From Calliphora vicina (Eukaryota; Arthropoda; Insecta; Diptera; Calliphoridae): 64,000 bases of DNA. Made by a program: the position numbers and the translations under genes. Shown in pieces: positions 33,852-45,129 of the stretch (position 1 is the stretch's first letter; every line of letters begins with the position of its first letter). The notes under the pieces are model-generated. The model was given only the letters and a program-made list of their open reading frames with translations. It was not told the DNA's origin and made no database searches. The stretch lies in assembly GCF_958450345.1 (NCBI RefSeq), contig NC_088780.1:104296226-104360225 (forward strand), in the 5' to 3' direction.

Positions 33852-34660
33852 AACAAGTAAGGAAGTATGTTCGGCCAAGCTCGACTATATAATACCCTAC
33901 ACTATAATTTATTTTCGTGAATGAAAATAAGCGGGCCTTATATGGGAGCTATGGCTAATTATCGACCTATCGCCATGAAATTAGGTCGTGTGATTTATGT
34001 CTATATGAAAGTTATTTCTATTGAATTTTGTGTTTATACCAACATTTTTAAGAGATTTATGCTCGTTAAAGTGATTTTCGGAAGCGGGTCTTATATGGGA
34101 GCTATAACTAATAATGGACCGATCGCCATGAAATTAGGTCGTGTAATTTACGTCTATATGAATGTTATTTCTATTGAATTTTATGTTTATACCAAAATTT
34201 TTAAGAGATTTATGCTCGTTAAAGTGATTTTCGGATGCGGGTCTTATATGGGAGCTATGACTAATAATGGACCGATCATCATAAAATTAGGTGACATTAA
34301 TTCAGTTTATATAAAACTTATTTGGAGCAAAATTTGTGTAGATACATATATAAATTAACCATTTACGACCGATAAAGTATAACTTCGGGAGAACATTTGT
34401 ATGGGTGCTAGGTGAAATAGTGGACCGATTTCAGTAATTTTTATCGGGCCGATAAAAATTTATGTACCAAATTTTATCGCAATATCTTTAAAATTGCGAC
34501 TTGTACTTTGCGCCAGTCATATGAACAAATAAAATAAAAATAGAACAAAAATTTGTGAGTAATTTCATTCAAATGAAAAAAGTGTTCAACAAACAGGTCA
34601 AAACAGGTCAAGAAGTATATATAGGCTTAAAGAGGAAACTTTGGACTTTCTCCTGGTTGT
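33852..34660 (+). mobile_element. Helitron-like element, family A variant with alternative 3' tail
   Basis: Head AACAAGTAAGGAAGTATG and GGCCAAGCTCGACT. Modules at 33945 onward repeat with a 153-bp period (GTGATTTTCG at 34071 and 34224). Instead of the GGAC tract it continues after TTGCGCCAG with TCATATGAACAAATAAAATA and ATTTCATTCAAATGAAAAAA. The same alternative tail is found, inverted, at 57641-57730, so it is a real subfamily feature, not a local break. Confidence 0.78.
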
Positions 34661-34999
34661 AAAATTTGTTTAACCCCTTTTGACCCTAAGCACTTTTACT
34701 CCACTGAAATTCAAATTTGGCTAAAATATAGTACCTGAGAAAAAAATTAATAACACATCAGGTATAAATGGTACAATGACAAATCATATCAGCTCTTAAA
34801 GACTATTATCCTACCAACATAACAAAAGAAAAATCATCCAATTATCCATAATAGTTTGCGAGTAATGATAATTTACTTCTGATCAAATTTACAAAAATCA
34901 CATTTTTATAAAATGACATAAAATATTTGAATTTAACAGCATGCCACGCACATAATTGAAAATATTTTTATCTAATTTTTTGGCTACCTTAGTTTCAAT

Positions 35000-35823
35000 G
35001 TGTTTACTATTGAATTGCAATCAAATTTTTGAAATCGGAGTTAACAAAAAATTGGACTTTTGGCCGATGAAATTGAGAGGGATGGACCAAACTAAGAAAA
35101 AAATAAAATTTTATCAAAATCGACCACACCCAACGCCCACTGTCATACATTCCAAATTGATTTTTTCGCATAAAATTGCTTGGATATAGCAAAAGTCTAG
35201 AAATTTGGTACATACATTTATTGAAACAAAAAAGGAACCCATGCCGAGTTTCAATAAAATCGGTCACGCCCACCGCCCACGAAACCCATACATAGATAAG
35301 AATTTGTTTGATATTTCGTTTATTATTCAACAAAAAAGGTTAAGTTTTCATCCTGTTCCGAGAACAATTTTTTTTAATCGAAACAAGACACTCCCACCTT
35401 TCATTTTATTAAAAAAAAACAGCTTGGGGGAAAGTGAGGCTACATTTTTATTTTCCATGGAAAATCAAAAATAAAATAATTTTTAGAGACATAGATTTGG
35501 GCATATCTTCTTAACGGTTTATGATATCCCCATAATTTTTTGTATTTATGGAGAAATGTTATATTTTTAAAATATGTTAAGAGTAAATGGTATTATTAGG
35601 AAAATTATACATATATAAACCACTGAATTGCGTGAAAATATAAGTAAATTTTTTCTTAACACCCTTGCATGGACTTTACTTAAATTTTTAGAAATTAAAT
35701 TAAATTTTTCTTAAAACTATAAGTGTAAATTTCATCTGTAAACATTTCTATACAAAACTGCATCATTTGATTTTGAAATTGAGTGTTTGAAAAATTTACT
35801 TTTTGACACCAAAATCCCTCTGT
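35000..35823 (-). repeat. Interior segment of the long Transib-like form
   Basis: Matches 700-1483: TTATCAAAATCGACCACACC, CATAAAATT-CTTGGATA, CCGAGTTTCAATAAAATCGG, CACCGCCCACGAAACCCATA and CACCAAAATCCCTCTGTG all occur in the same order. It is cut at 35823 by a family-B element. The ORFs at 34956-35474 and 35007-35333 are composition shadows. Confidence 0.7.
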
Positions 35824-36129
35824 GCGAAGTATATAAGACCATAGTAAGTTGTACCTACAATGGGTCAAAATCGGAAAAAATGTTTTTTAACCCGAATTTT
35901 TTTTTCACCAAAAGTTTTTTTTCGCTAAATATTAAAAAAAATTAAATTAAAATTTTAAAAAAAAATTGTAAAAAAACAATTCAAAATTTTTTTTTTCCAA
36001 AAACTGAAAAAAACAACTTTGGAAAAAAATTAGTTTACTTAAAAAAATATTCAAAATTTGTATTTTGAAGTATAATTTGGTGAGGGTATATAAGATTCGG
36101 CACAGCCGAATATAGCTCTCTTACTTGTT
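35824..36129 (-). mobile_element. Helitron-like element, family B, reverse, 5' part
   Basis: Contains ACAATGGGTCAAAATCGG, a long A/T tract, AGTATAATTTGGTGAGGGTA and the inverse head AAGATTCGGCACAGCCGAAT ending CTCTCTTACTTGTT. The hairpin ATTCGGCACAGCCGAAT is perfect. The 3' half is missing. Confidence 0.85.
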
Positions 36130-36225
36130 AATACTGAATTTTAATGGGAAAATGGAAAAAACTCCTTATATCTATACTTAGAGGGCATCGAAAATCAAAA
36201 ACCTTTAATATAAGAGCCACCCTAA

Positions 36226-38000
36226 TATATATACATTTGAATGTTTGCTACCATGTGTATTGTTGTGAATATTTACAATATTTTTGTGAAAATATTTGTT
36301 ACCCCCATTTAGTTTTAAGCACCAACATACTTCTTCTCTATCCTTGCCTCTCAGACACTTACTCCTCTCTCTCTTTCTAACTTTAGAAATCCTTTCTTGT
36401 ATATTTCTTCTCATGTTGTTTTTGTTTTTTTTGTTCTTCTCATGTATTTAAAAAACTATAAAATTTGTTTTAGTAGCTGCTGTTTCTGTTCAACCTGCTG
36501 TGTTGCAATTTTTGTTGTTCCACATTTATGTCGTTTTTTGTTCAAGCACCACTTCAGTTGTTGTTGGGCATTTTCAGTTTGTTATATTGTTTGTAATCTC
36601 CTCTTTTATGATTTATGAAATTGTATTTTATAACATGAGTGGGTTCATTCATGTTCAATAAATATATTTCCCAGTAATATGTAGGATCACAAGTTATTAG
36701 CAAATAACTACATGAATCGAAAAGCTAGAGAAAACAATTTACTTTAAACATTTTTAGCATAATCTATTTTAAGTTTAATTCTCTTCTTAGTCAATGTATT
36801 GTAATGTTGCATTAAACTAATTTTCAATAGGATTTTTTGTGCACAATTTCTGATTTGTTTCCTCTTTGATAATTTTAAAGCGTTTCGCATATATATTAAT
36901 TAGTTGATCGCGTTCAACCCCTGTTGTGGCTATGATTGCCGAACATTGTTATTCCTCCAATGGTTCTCTTACATGTCGATGCTATTTAATAAGTCAAACT
37001 CCGTAAAGGACAAGCATTCTTTACTCCTGTCAAATATGTTAGAGTTTTAAAAACTTTCTAGTAATTTTGTTTTGGATCGTAGGTCGATTAAAATCGAGCA
37101 ACCACAGACTAAGCACGAGCTAGTACAATATTATCAGCAAAACACGATGGTGAGTTGAATGACTTAAAATTTATGAGTTAATCATCATCAATAATAATCA
37201 CACAATGATGTTTAGGATTTTATTTATTCTTTTCCTAGGTAAATTTCGTCTGATGAATGAATACCACAACCAATTTTCTGTCATTCCATCTAGAAAATTT
37301 CATAATTTTTTCAATCGAACTATGAGTCTTTAAACTGATTTTCCTTTTATGAATTTCGTCACTAGCCAGACTTTCTATTATAATGTGATAGATAAATGCC
37401 ATGTCTCTAGAAAAATATCATTTTGATTTTTGTAACTTTTTCAAAGAAACCTTTTTAGGTTGTGTTTTGCCAAATTTGAATATTTCTCCTCTGGGTGAAT
37501 TCGAGTGCCTTAAAGTATGCCTGTATTTCTGCGAATTTATAAACGGGTATATAGAAATATTGAGTGACTATTTAATTCTGCGGTTGTTGTACATTTTAAA
37601 TAAATAAAGAGTTGTTACAATTTTTAAACTACTAAACTGATTTTATTTGCAATCAAAAGTATCCGGTTTATTTAAAGGAAATAAACCAACGTTTTGAAAA
37701 GGTTAAAACGTAACAATATCTATAAGTGGTACTCTAACGTACTCTCAAGTGTCAAGACTCAGGTATAATCAATGAGGTATCCCTACTGGAAGGTCTATTA
37801 AACATTCTCTCCCTTGGATTAAATTACATTCGATGATCTTATGCACTTCAAGTGAGTCCTAAGATTCCAGCAGATTTCCTGTTGCCGAAAAACCATCCCC
37901 ATTACTGAGTTGGCAATCTTTGACCGATTGTGATTAGAGTAATTCCAGACGTTTTGGTAGCAGCAAAGCTAATCGTTAAACTAATATCGTTCTTATACCG
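36226..38000. other. Mostly single-copy-looking island
   Basis: 36290-36650 is pyrimidine-rich with TTGTTG strings (fly intron texture). 36880-37610 has modest GC and a 68-codon ORF (37401-37607, +, starts MSLEKYHFDFCNFFKET) without a recognised domain. A minus-strand stretch near 37340-37240 (KFSRWNDRKLVVVF) has the look of a decayed transposase but is too short to assign. 37620-38000 has no feature. Confidence 0.3.
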
Positions 38001-39282
38001 CACAGTGGGGCAGAATCGAAATTTTTTGGAAATAAATCTGGCATTTCTAAACGGCTGGTCCGATCGGGATAAGCCAAGGAGTATTCGAGTGGCTTATGTG
38101 CAATATTTTTGAAGGACGGAGTTTTAAAGTGGCATATTTTTGAATCTAATTGAGATATTGACTTGAAATTTTTTTTTTGTAAGACCAAAAATTAACTTAT
38201 ATAAACAAAAAAATATAGCTCGGCAAAAATATGAATCAAATTGTTCCTAATATTTGCAATCCTATTAAAATTTTTATATAAATTTTAGTTTTAGAAACTC
38301 AGTGAATATGTAATATGTAATAAAATCTTTATTTATTAACGAAACTCAATGAAATTTTCAGCGTTTTTTAAGTTTCTCATTCTAAATAACAAACTGTAAA
38401 AAAACTTGTCAAAACGTCAAAGGGCATCCCGCAATTTCTAAAAATTGGAGCGAAAATCCCAAAAATGGTATTTTTTACAATTTTGTCTATAGGGTCCACA
38501 TTTCCTTCGGGGCTGGGAAAATACTTTAGGGATAAATAGGGAACACATCAGGGTTTTCAAAACTGCTTTTCGTTTTCTGATCCCATTTTTGGGATTTTAG
38601 AACATGTGGCCCAAAGTTGAAATTTTGATAAAAAAAATAGGTCAATTTCCAAAGGGCGTAGGGCCGACCTGTTCGAAAAATAGGACATGTTTTTTATACC
38701 AAAATGTTCTCCGTAAAGAAACTTTAAAGAAAAACATAAAATTGTTATATGTTCTTACAGAAAGTTGTTTTTTAATAAAAAAAGAGTTATGTCACCTTTT
38801 TGTCCAAAAAACAGCAAAAATATACTATTTTTTGAATTTTTAAATTGAAAATCAGTTATTTTTGGATTCGTAATTGATATTGCTCTGAAATCTTTTGTAT
38901 GTTGTTGGTAATTTAGTTATCTAACTAACAAAAAAATTCGAGTCCATTCGGTCCAAAAGTGCGCCCTATATTTTTAAAAAAGCGGACCAAGGTATGGCAA
39001 AATTTTAAAATTTCAATTTTGAAATGCCTATAACTAGGAAATTATAAGAGATAAATAGCACACGCAATCATGTTTTTTCAAGATCTAGCCGAGCGAAAAA
39101 TATAAAATTCTTTGAAATGAAAAATGGCACGTGTTTAAAAATTTTACATGTCGAATGTACCCTACTTTGAGCCCCCATAGCGCCGCCCCTGGATTATTTG
39201 TAGAGCCCATTTTAATAACTTAAACTCGCCGTTTAGAAATGCCAGATTTATTTCCAAAAAATTTCGATTCTGCCCCACTGTG
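38001..39282 (+). mobile_element. Transib-like non-autonomous element, intact ends, 5-bp TSD
   Basis: Ends CACAGTGGGGCAGAATCG and the inverse CGATTCTGCCCCACTGTG, with ~55-bp inverted repeats. Target duplication TACCG at 37996-38000 and 39283-39287. From each end: heptamer CACAGTG, 23-bp spacer, AATAAATCT. Known of the superfamily: Transib ends start CACWRTG and duplicate 5 bp, and its transposase is the relative of RAG1. The interior is non-coding and AT-rich; the 79-codon ORF at 38604 has no domain. Sections match 266-1770, 35000-35823 and 52300-53848. Confidence 0.82.
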
Positions 39283-39423
39283 TACCGCATTATAGCTCAT
39301 CTAAATTGTAGTTCTTTAAATGATCGGACGATTTCTAACTTGCCAATATTACAGTTTGTCTAGGTGATCAGGTTAGCTGAATAGAGTTCTACAATATTTA
39401 TTATTGTACTCGTATGACATTAT

Positions 39424-40640
39424 TTGATACTCCCAAATAAAACAGATTCAGTTATCACAATGAATCTAAGTTTCCTATGTAACAAACTGCTTATATTAAA
39501 TCTGGTACCATCAGGATTCCGAAAGAAATCCAAAGTTGCACTTAATTCAATAAATAGAAAATATAACATAAGGTTACTACAGAGAGTTCAGCGCATATGC
39601 TGTTTCGTTATAAGTAGGGACTTGGAAAGCCTACTGGATATCCTCCCAATAGAAATACATGTTAAATATGAGAGGCACTCACCGCACAATGCCTAATTGC
39701 TAAGGGTATACTGACCAAAGGGAGCTACAGATAACATCATCAGTATATACTCGATAACCTGGATTGATGTATTCAAACGATGGAGTTCGACCGCAAACCT
39801 GTCTATCCCAGATATACAATCTGGATCAAACGGATTACATGAGCAGATATGCGTGAGAATTCATTGTTACACGGAAGGCTCTTAATTAAGGGTTAAAATG
39901 GAACTGGGTATCTACATAGAGAACCCACTGACACAATGTCAACTCCCAGAAAGAAATATATGCGAACATATTTACAGACAACCGGATGGCAATCAAGGCG
40001 TTAACGACCGAAAATATTAAATCGAGAACAACACTGCACTGTAAAAGGGCAATAATCGACTACTAAGCTAGTGCTAGGCTGCGCATCATCTGCGTACAGG
40101 GCTACTCTGGAATAGTGGGCCTCGACCTCGTCATCAGAGTTAGGAAATTCGTTGAGACAATTTTGGACAATGCGAACCAATCGAGGTAACAAGAGCGGTT
40201 TTAAAAAAAATGCACAAGAGAAGCTCATGTGACCCTCTGATCTAGCGAAACAATGGATAGGGAAAACCCGAACAAGAGACCTCCTCCATATTTTGAGAGG
40301 ACACTCTCTTTTAAGAGCACAACTATATAAAATGGGCTGTGAAGAATCTAATAAATGTATGACAGCGGGAAAGATATCGAAACCTTTGGAATTAGATCCT
40401 AGTACTTTCGGAGCGACCTGATACCGAACATAACCCTCTCCAACAACATTGACTGGAGGACCTTAAGAAACTCTGTTGAAGAAACAAAGTTTCTAAATGT
40501 CGAACAACTGAAATCTAATTGTAACAATTGAACTAAATACACCCATTGTGTGGAAGTGCACAACAGGTCCAATGTGGCTTCGGTTTATGTCTCATGGCTT
40601 GAGACAGCGAGCCTGTAACCTCCCATCAACCTAACCTAAC
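39424..40640 (+). pseudogene. 3' part of a LINE with RNase H (I/LOA-like), degraded
   Basis: 39424-39696 carries a stretch like the end of a LINE reverse-transcriptase region (LLQRVQRICCFVISRD, LLDILPIEIHVKYERH). Near 39860-39960 an IHCYTEGS...LGIYIENPLTQCQL run resembles the start of a LINE RNase H domain (YTDGS with D changed to E). Near 40280-40340 HILRGHSLLRAQLYKMGC matches the GH-L-KMG region that follows RNase H. Many stops and frameshifts. It ends in CATCAACCTAACCTAAC. The clade is inferred from the RNase H domain. Confidence 0.72.
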
Positions 40641-41554
40641 ATAATACAGAATTGTTTCTTCATTCGAAGGTTCTTAAAACCCGGTAACAATCTGTACCGC
40701 ACTATGTATTCGTCTAGTATATTTAATAGTCTTGCAACACTTTAAAGAAACTCATTGTAGCCATAGTTTGCTGTTGGCTTTTTTTGAACATAGCTTTGCT
40801 CAGCACTTGTAGGTAACCTCTTAAGTGGCTCCTTGTTATATGAATGCAAAAACTAAAGATGAGAGAGTGAGAAAAATACAAATATTTTTGTTTAAATACT
40901 ACAAAAAAACCAAACAACAAAACTGTGTTTATTTTTGTGGAAACATTAAATGTTGCGTGCAAAGCATTTTATTGCATTTTTTTTTTTTGTTTTCAATTTC
41001 CACGTTTACCTCGATTTTTTGTTTTTGTTTGTTAATAATTCACATATTGCATGTGTGTTTAAGTATTTGTTTGCTGCTGTGCTGTCCTATTTATTGTTAT
41101 TGTGGCATGCAACCAACAGCAGCACATATCAAAAAGAATTAAAGAGTTTGTAAAGATACCGCTGCTGCTGACATTGTTTTTGTTGCTGTGGTTATTGTTG
41201 AAATGTTTTAATCATTCAGAACTCTGTCATATATTTTGTTTTGTTTTTGAAAAAAGGATGTGAATGCTTTCAACTTTACAGCAGCTTCTCAGATTTATGT
41301 TTTGGTTTTCATTTGTATAGGGTCTTTACGGCACGAATTAACCATAACAGATCAAAAAAAATTTGTATTTTTCTAACTATTTATAATAGATCATCCTGAT
41401 TTATAGTAGAAGCAAACATTCTAGCTGAAGTTACTTAACAAAACCTGTACTTTTCTTTTACTGCGTCAACTTTGAAGTACCCTAACTACTTGAACTTACA
41501 GTTTTCTAAAATTTGAATTTTAAACTTTTGCTTGTGTGGTGTTATTTTACATTA
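40641..41554. other. Single-copy-looking island, TTG/CTG-rich
   Basis: Strings such as GCTGCTGCTGACATTGTTTTTGT and GTTGCTGTGG at 41160-41200 and long T tracts. ORFs 40825-41142 and 40950-41153 overlap each other and read as Phe/Leu/Cys-rich by composition. No exon could be defended. Confidence 0.35.
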
Positions 41555-41737
41555 ACACACAGTTACTAAAGTATACGTACGATCGACTTTTTGGGCCTTT
41601 TTTAAAAAATCTATATATATAAAAATACAAGGCCTGACTTATTCATTCACTCACTCACCCATGACTGATGAGTCAGTGAATGAGTGAGTGAGTGAATGAA
41701 TGAAGTCGATCGTACGTATACTTTAGTAACTGTGTGT
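41555..41737. repeat. Nested palindrome with perfect 35-bp arms
   Basis: Left arm 41555-41589 and right arm 41703-41737 are exact inverse copies (ACACACAGTTACTAAAGTAT then ACGTACGATCGACTT). The loop holds a second inverted pair, CATTCACTCACTCAC and GTGAGTGAGTGAATG, and an inverse copy of the TTTTTATATATATAG tail seen at 43370. Non-coding. Confidence 0.93.
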
Positions 41738-42434
41738 AACTATAAATGTCTGTTCGTTATTGATTTCATTACTTTCTTCCGTATCTGTTTCAATAAGTGT
41801 AAATATTTGTGTATTTTTCACACTTCTAGCACAAGTTTCTACTTTACAAATTTTCTGGGCCAAAAAAAGTGAAAGAAGCCAAAAAAAAACGTTATACTTT
41901 AAGAAAATTATTCAAATTTTTGTTTACAAAACAACTTTGGAATAATGAAATCTCTAGCATTCCAGCCATCAGGCAACCAATTTAGTATGGCCTGGTCCCC
42001 TCCCACTTTCTTTGCTTCAATACTTTATATTTAAGTCATTGTTGTTTTTGTCATTGTTGTTTTTACCCCTTTTTTTTAGTTAAGTTTAGTTTGATTTGTT
42101 TTTTGGCGAATGTTGCAGAATTATAATTTTCTCTTTTTTGTAAATAAAATAATAAACAATAGAGCAACGGAAGAATATTTTTTTAGTTAGTCCTTGAATG
42201 ATGAACTGAATGTGTTCATTGTTGTGTGAGAAGAAAAAGTAAAGCAGGTTAGAAAATAAGTTTTATTTAAGAATAAAAAGTGGGACTGATATTTAACAAA
42301 TGATAATTATTTCAAATTTAGGAAATTCAACAAGAGAAAGTATATTAACATGTCTACAATAATAATGTCATAATGTATGCTGGGCAGTCAATAGACAATA
42401 TCAATAATCTATATCTAAACCCCTGGGTTTGGAC
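41738..42434. other. Unassigned AT-rich region
   Basis: No recognised repeat or exon. TTGTTGTTTTTGTCATTGTTG at 42040 is the usual simple texture of the islands. Confidence 0.35.
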
Positions 42435-44087
42435 TAGGGGTTTTCACGGGAATTCCCGGGACTCGAAATCCCGGGAATTTCGCAAAATTTTCAATCCCGA
42501 AATCCCGGGAAATTGTGCCGGAAGATGTTTTTTGAACTTGACTTTCTCTAAAAGAAGCTTAAAGCTCCAAAACCTGCAGAAGATTCATACAACAAAAAAG
42601 ATTTAACCCAAATAGACCAATTCAAATTATTCCAAAAACTCGTGAATGTTCAGGGCTGTTACAGAATTCTATTCCGATCGGAATTATTTTAATACTAGCT
42701 GAACCCGGTCCGCGTTGCTGGCCTTTAGAAAACATCTGTTTTATATTGCATCTCGATCTCGATTTTAATATAAAGTGTCGGAAAAAGTCGGTAATCCAAC
42801 CTTCAATGTTAATACATGTGGTGTATTTCGGCTTGTTCCAATGAATTCAAAAATTCAGTAGGAGAATTGACGACTTGTTCTTCGTTCATTACTGTGTCAA
42901 TCGATTTGTATTTTATTGTTTCGCCAGACACATTCAATTGTATTTGGTCATCGAGCTTGTTAACATCATCATTTTTTGATTAAAAGTAGATTTCATATGG
43001 AAATTTCTTATTCATGCACCTAAAATGCAAGAGTAAACAAAATTGTTTATCACAGACCGAAAATCAAAAATCTGACTATACAGTGTTACCCAAAAGGCAT
43101 TTCTGAAGATTCCGTGAAAATTTTATCAAAATCGGTCCAGCCTTTTTTGAGTCTATACGGAACATACATAAACACATCCATTTTTATTAAATATATGGCA
43201 TTAGCGGTATAATGTAAAAATTGGATTTTTAAACGCCCCTCCGCCCACAGATCGAATATTAAAAATCTGACTATACAGTGTTACCCGCTGGGCTATTCTG
43301 AAGATTCCCTGAAAATTTCATCAAAATCGGTCCAGCCGTTTTTGGGTTCATTCGGAACATACATCCATTTTTATATATATAGATGAAAAATGTTTGTATG
43401 AGAAAATTCGAAAATCTTCTTTACGAAAGCACCGAATGGACCTAATGTAGTATTTTAGGTATCTAAAACCATATTCAGAAAATTTCCTTTCCAATGATAC
43501 CAGCTTGGAGCTAATCGGTTGGATGGTCTCAGAGTCTATAACAGAAATTTTTTGTATTTTATATATATAGAAGATAGATTTTGCTTTTTCAAAAAGAGTA
43601 AAACGAAAATTTTTGGAATAAAACCATCAACCGTGGAATTGAATTTTGTTTAATATTTTTGGTTTTTCTTCAAGTTTTAATTAACATCTTTACTTAATTT
43701 TTGATTTAATAAGCAAAACATTGCCAAATCAAAATTAAATAAAATAATAATTTGCGAATTAACAGAATTAATTGGAATCTAACGAAGATAGAACAAAAAC
43801 GAATGGAAATTGAAGCCATTCCGTTACAGATGAAAAATGGTGACAGGTTTGTATATAATCAAAATTAGAAATCGAGTCAGTTTATCTCTTTATCTTCAAT
43901 TTTTATTGGATTTTTTTATTTGTATCTAATTATATTTTAAAACCAAAGACTTTTTTATATTTTTAACGAAGACTTCATTCTTAAAATTGAATAATTTGTT
44001 CTAGGCGGGAATTCCCGGGATCCCGGAAAATTACAAAATCAATACCGATTTCCTGGGAAATGAAAAAGTGCGGTAAAAGAAAAACTC
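42435..44087. mobile_element. hAT-like element of the CCCGGGAATT family, with a nested repeat
   Basis: Left end TAGGGGTTTTCACGGGAATT, right end GGTAAAAGAAAAACTCA; both arms contain CGGGAATTCCCGGGA or GATCCCGGAAAATT motifs as in 31050-31692, whose right end (GGTCGGTAAATTAAAAACCCTA) aligns. No matching 8-bp flank remains. The 42694-43384 repeat is inserted in it. Confidence 0.62.
42694..43384 (+). mobile_element. ACTAGCTG repeat with duplicated 3' unit
   Basis: Starts ACTAGCTGAACCCGGTCCGC and ends TTTTTATATATATAGATG. The last ~190 bp (43190-43384) are a diverged copy of 43025-43190; both contain CGAAAAT or CGAATAT, AGTGTTACCC, CATCAAAATCGGTCCAGCC and GGAACATACAT. A further similar ending (TTTTATATATATAGAAG) follows at 43555. 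No ORF; class unresolved. Confidence 0.65.
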
Positions 44088-44468
44088 ATTACAATTAAAT
44101 GCATTATGTCCATTCGGTACATTCGTGAAGCCGATTTTCGGATTTTCCCATACAAAAATATTTCACAATTTTGAACATTTAAAAATTCGAAATGTAAGCA
44201 CCTCTTAACGGGTAAATATATATCTATACATCACAGGAACTGATAAAGCCAGAAGCAAAAATTAAAGTTAATCTGTATTTACGCAAAAAAAAGTGGACTG
44301 GTGTGTTGTAGTTTTTTTGTACTTTTAAAGGGCTAAAACCGGCGAAATCCGAGTTTGTTAATTTTTTGTATTCCAAAATTTAAAAAAAAAAATTCAAATG
44401 GATATTGGCACTTTTGTGAAATTTTATCATATAAGGGATCAAATTGATCCCTGTTATTGGTACTTTTT
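44088..44468. other. Unassigned short gap
   Basis: AT-rich, no ORF, no recognised repeat. Confidence 0.35.
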
Positions 44469-44790
44469 TATACCCTTCACCATGAGTGGCAATGGTATAA
44501 ATAAGTTTGTCATTTCGTTTGTAATTTCAACATTTTTCATTTGCGAGCCAACAAAGTATAGATATTCTGGATTGTTATAGATAGCGAAGTCGATATATGT
44601 TGAAATCAACTTTTCGTAGCCCCCAAATATCTTACATACATGATTCATACATCAATAACGACAAAATCGGCCCACAAATGTCTGAGAAATAAGGAAAAAA
44701 ACCGGGACAACCTCGATTTTTGACCTATTTTTGATCTATATCTGGATTACTACATCACTAATATAGACAATATGGATATCTAATGATAGA
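44469..44790 (-). mobile_element. Helitron-like element, family B, reverse, 3' half
   Basis: Begins with the inverse tail TATACCCTTCACCATGAGTGG, then ATTTTTCATTTGCGA, GATATTCTGGATTG, AGCCCCCAAATATCTTACAT and CTATATCTGGATTACTAC, ending near ATGGATATCTAATGATAG. The GGAC tract is lost. Truncated before the head. Confidence 0.85.
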
Positions 44791-45129
44791 TACACAATTT
44801 TTTTCTGTATTTTTGTTATATCTTTTGTTGTTCTCATCCAAAAGCAAAATTTAACTTTTTTAATGAGAGACAACTTAACGGTACTTTTTGAAAAAAAAAA
44901 TTTTTTTCTTATTCTTGTTGTTTGCCTTAATTATGCGATCAAATGTTCTTGGTGCTATTTTAAGTGGAAGATTCGTATAAACGCAGAAGTGAAATTTGTT
45001 TTTAAAAAAGTTACCAAAAATAAAATATTATCAATTTTAGTTTTTTCTTCAACCAAAGGTACGTTTCTAATAGTAACATCTCAATTTACTGCAACTTTTT
45101 CTATTTGAATCAATAAATTTCATCACTTT
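44791..45129. other. Unassigned AT-rich sequence before the Tc1 relic
   Basis: The 81-codon ORF at 44863 has no recognised domain. This may contain the 5' untranslated part of the Tc1-type element, but no inverted terminus was found. Confidence 0.3.

Larger units (their letters stand above)
32743..36225. mobile_element. Mosaic bounded by inverted TTAGGG-type termini
   Basis: The left end TTAGGGCGACTCTTATATTG and the right end AATATAAGAGCCACCCTAA are inverted copies with a TATA-rich flank on each side. Inside are, in order, a Transib-like terminus, a reversed family-B copy, a family-A copy, a ~340-bp unassigned stretch (34660-34999), a Transib-like interior and another reversed family-B head. 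The same terminus type bounds 52139-54635. Either a true element loaded with insertions or two unrelated ends. Confidence 0.4.

Noticed and set aside
33921..34358. 145-codon ORF encoding a threefold 51-residue repeat
   Set aside because: It lies entirely within a non-coding Helitron-like element whose 153-bp period explains the open frame.
37401..37607. 68-codon ORF in a modest-GC island
   Set aside because: No domain, no matching splice signals; kept only as a note in the island entry.
38001..38040. CACAGTG plus A-rich block as a true V(D)J recombination signal
   Set aside because: Flies have no V(D)J system; the 5-bp duplication and inverted ends show a transposon terminus.
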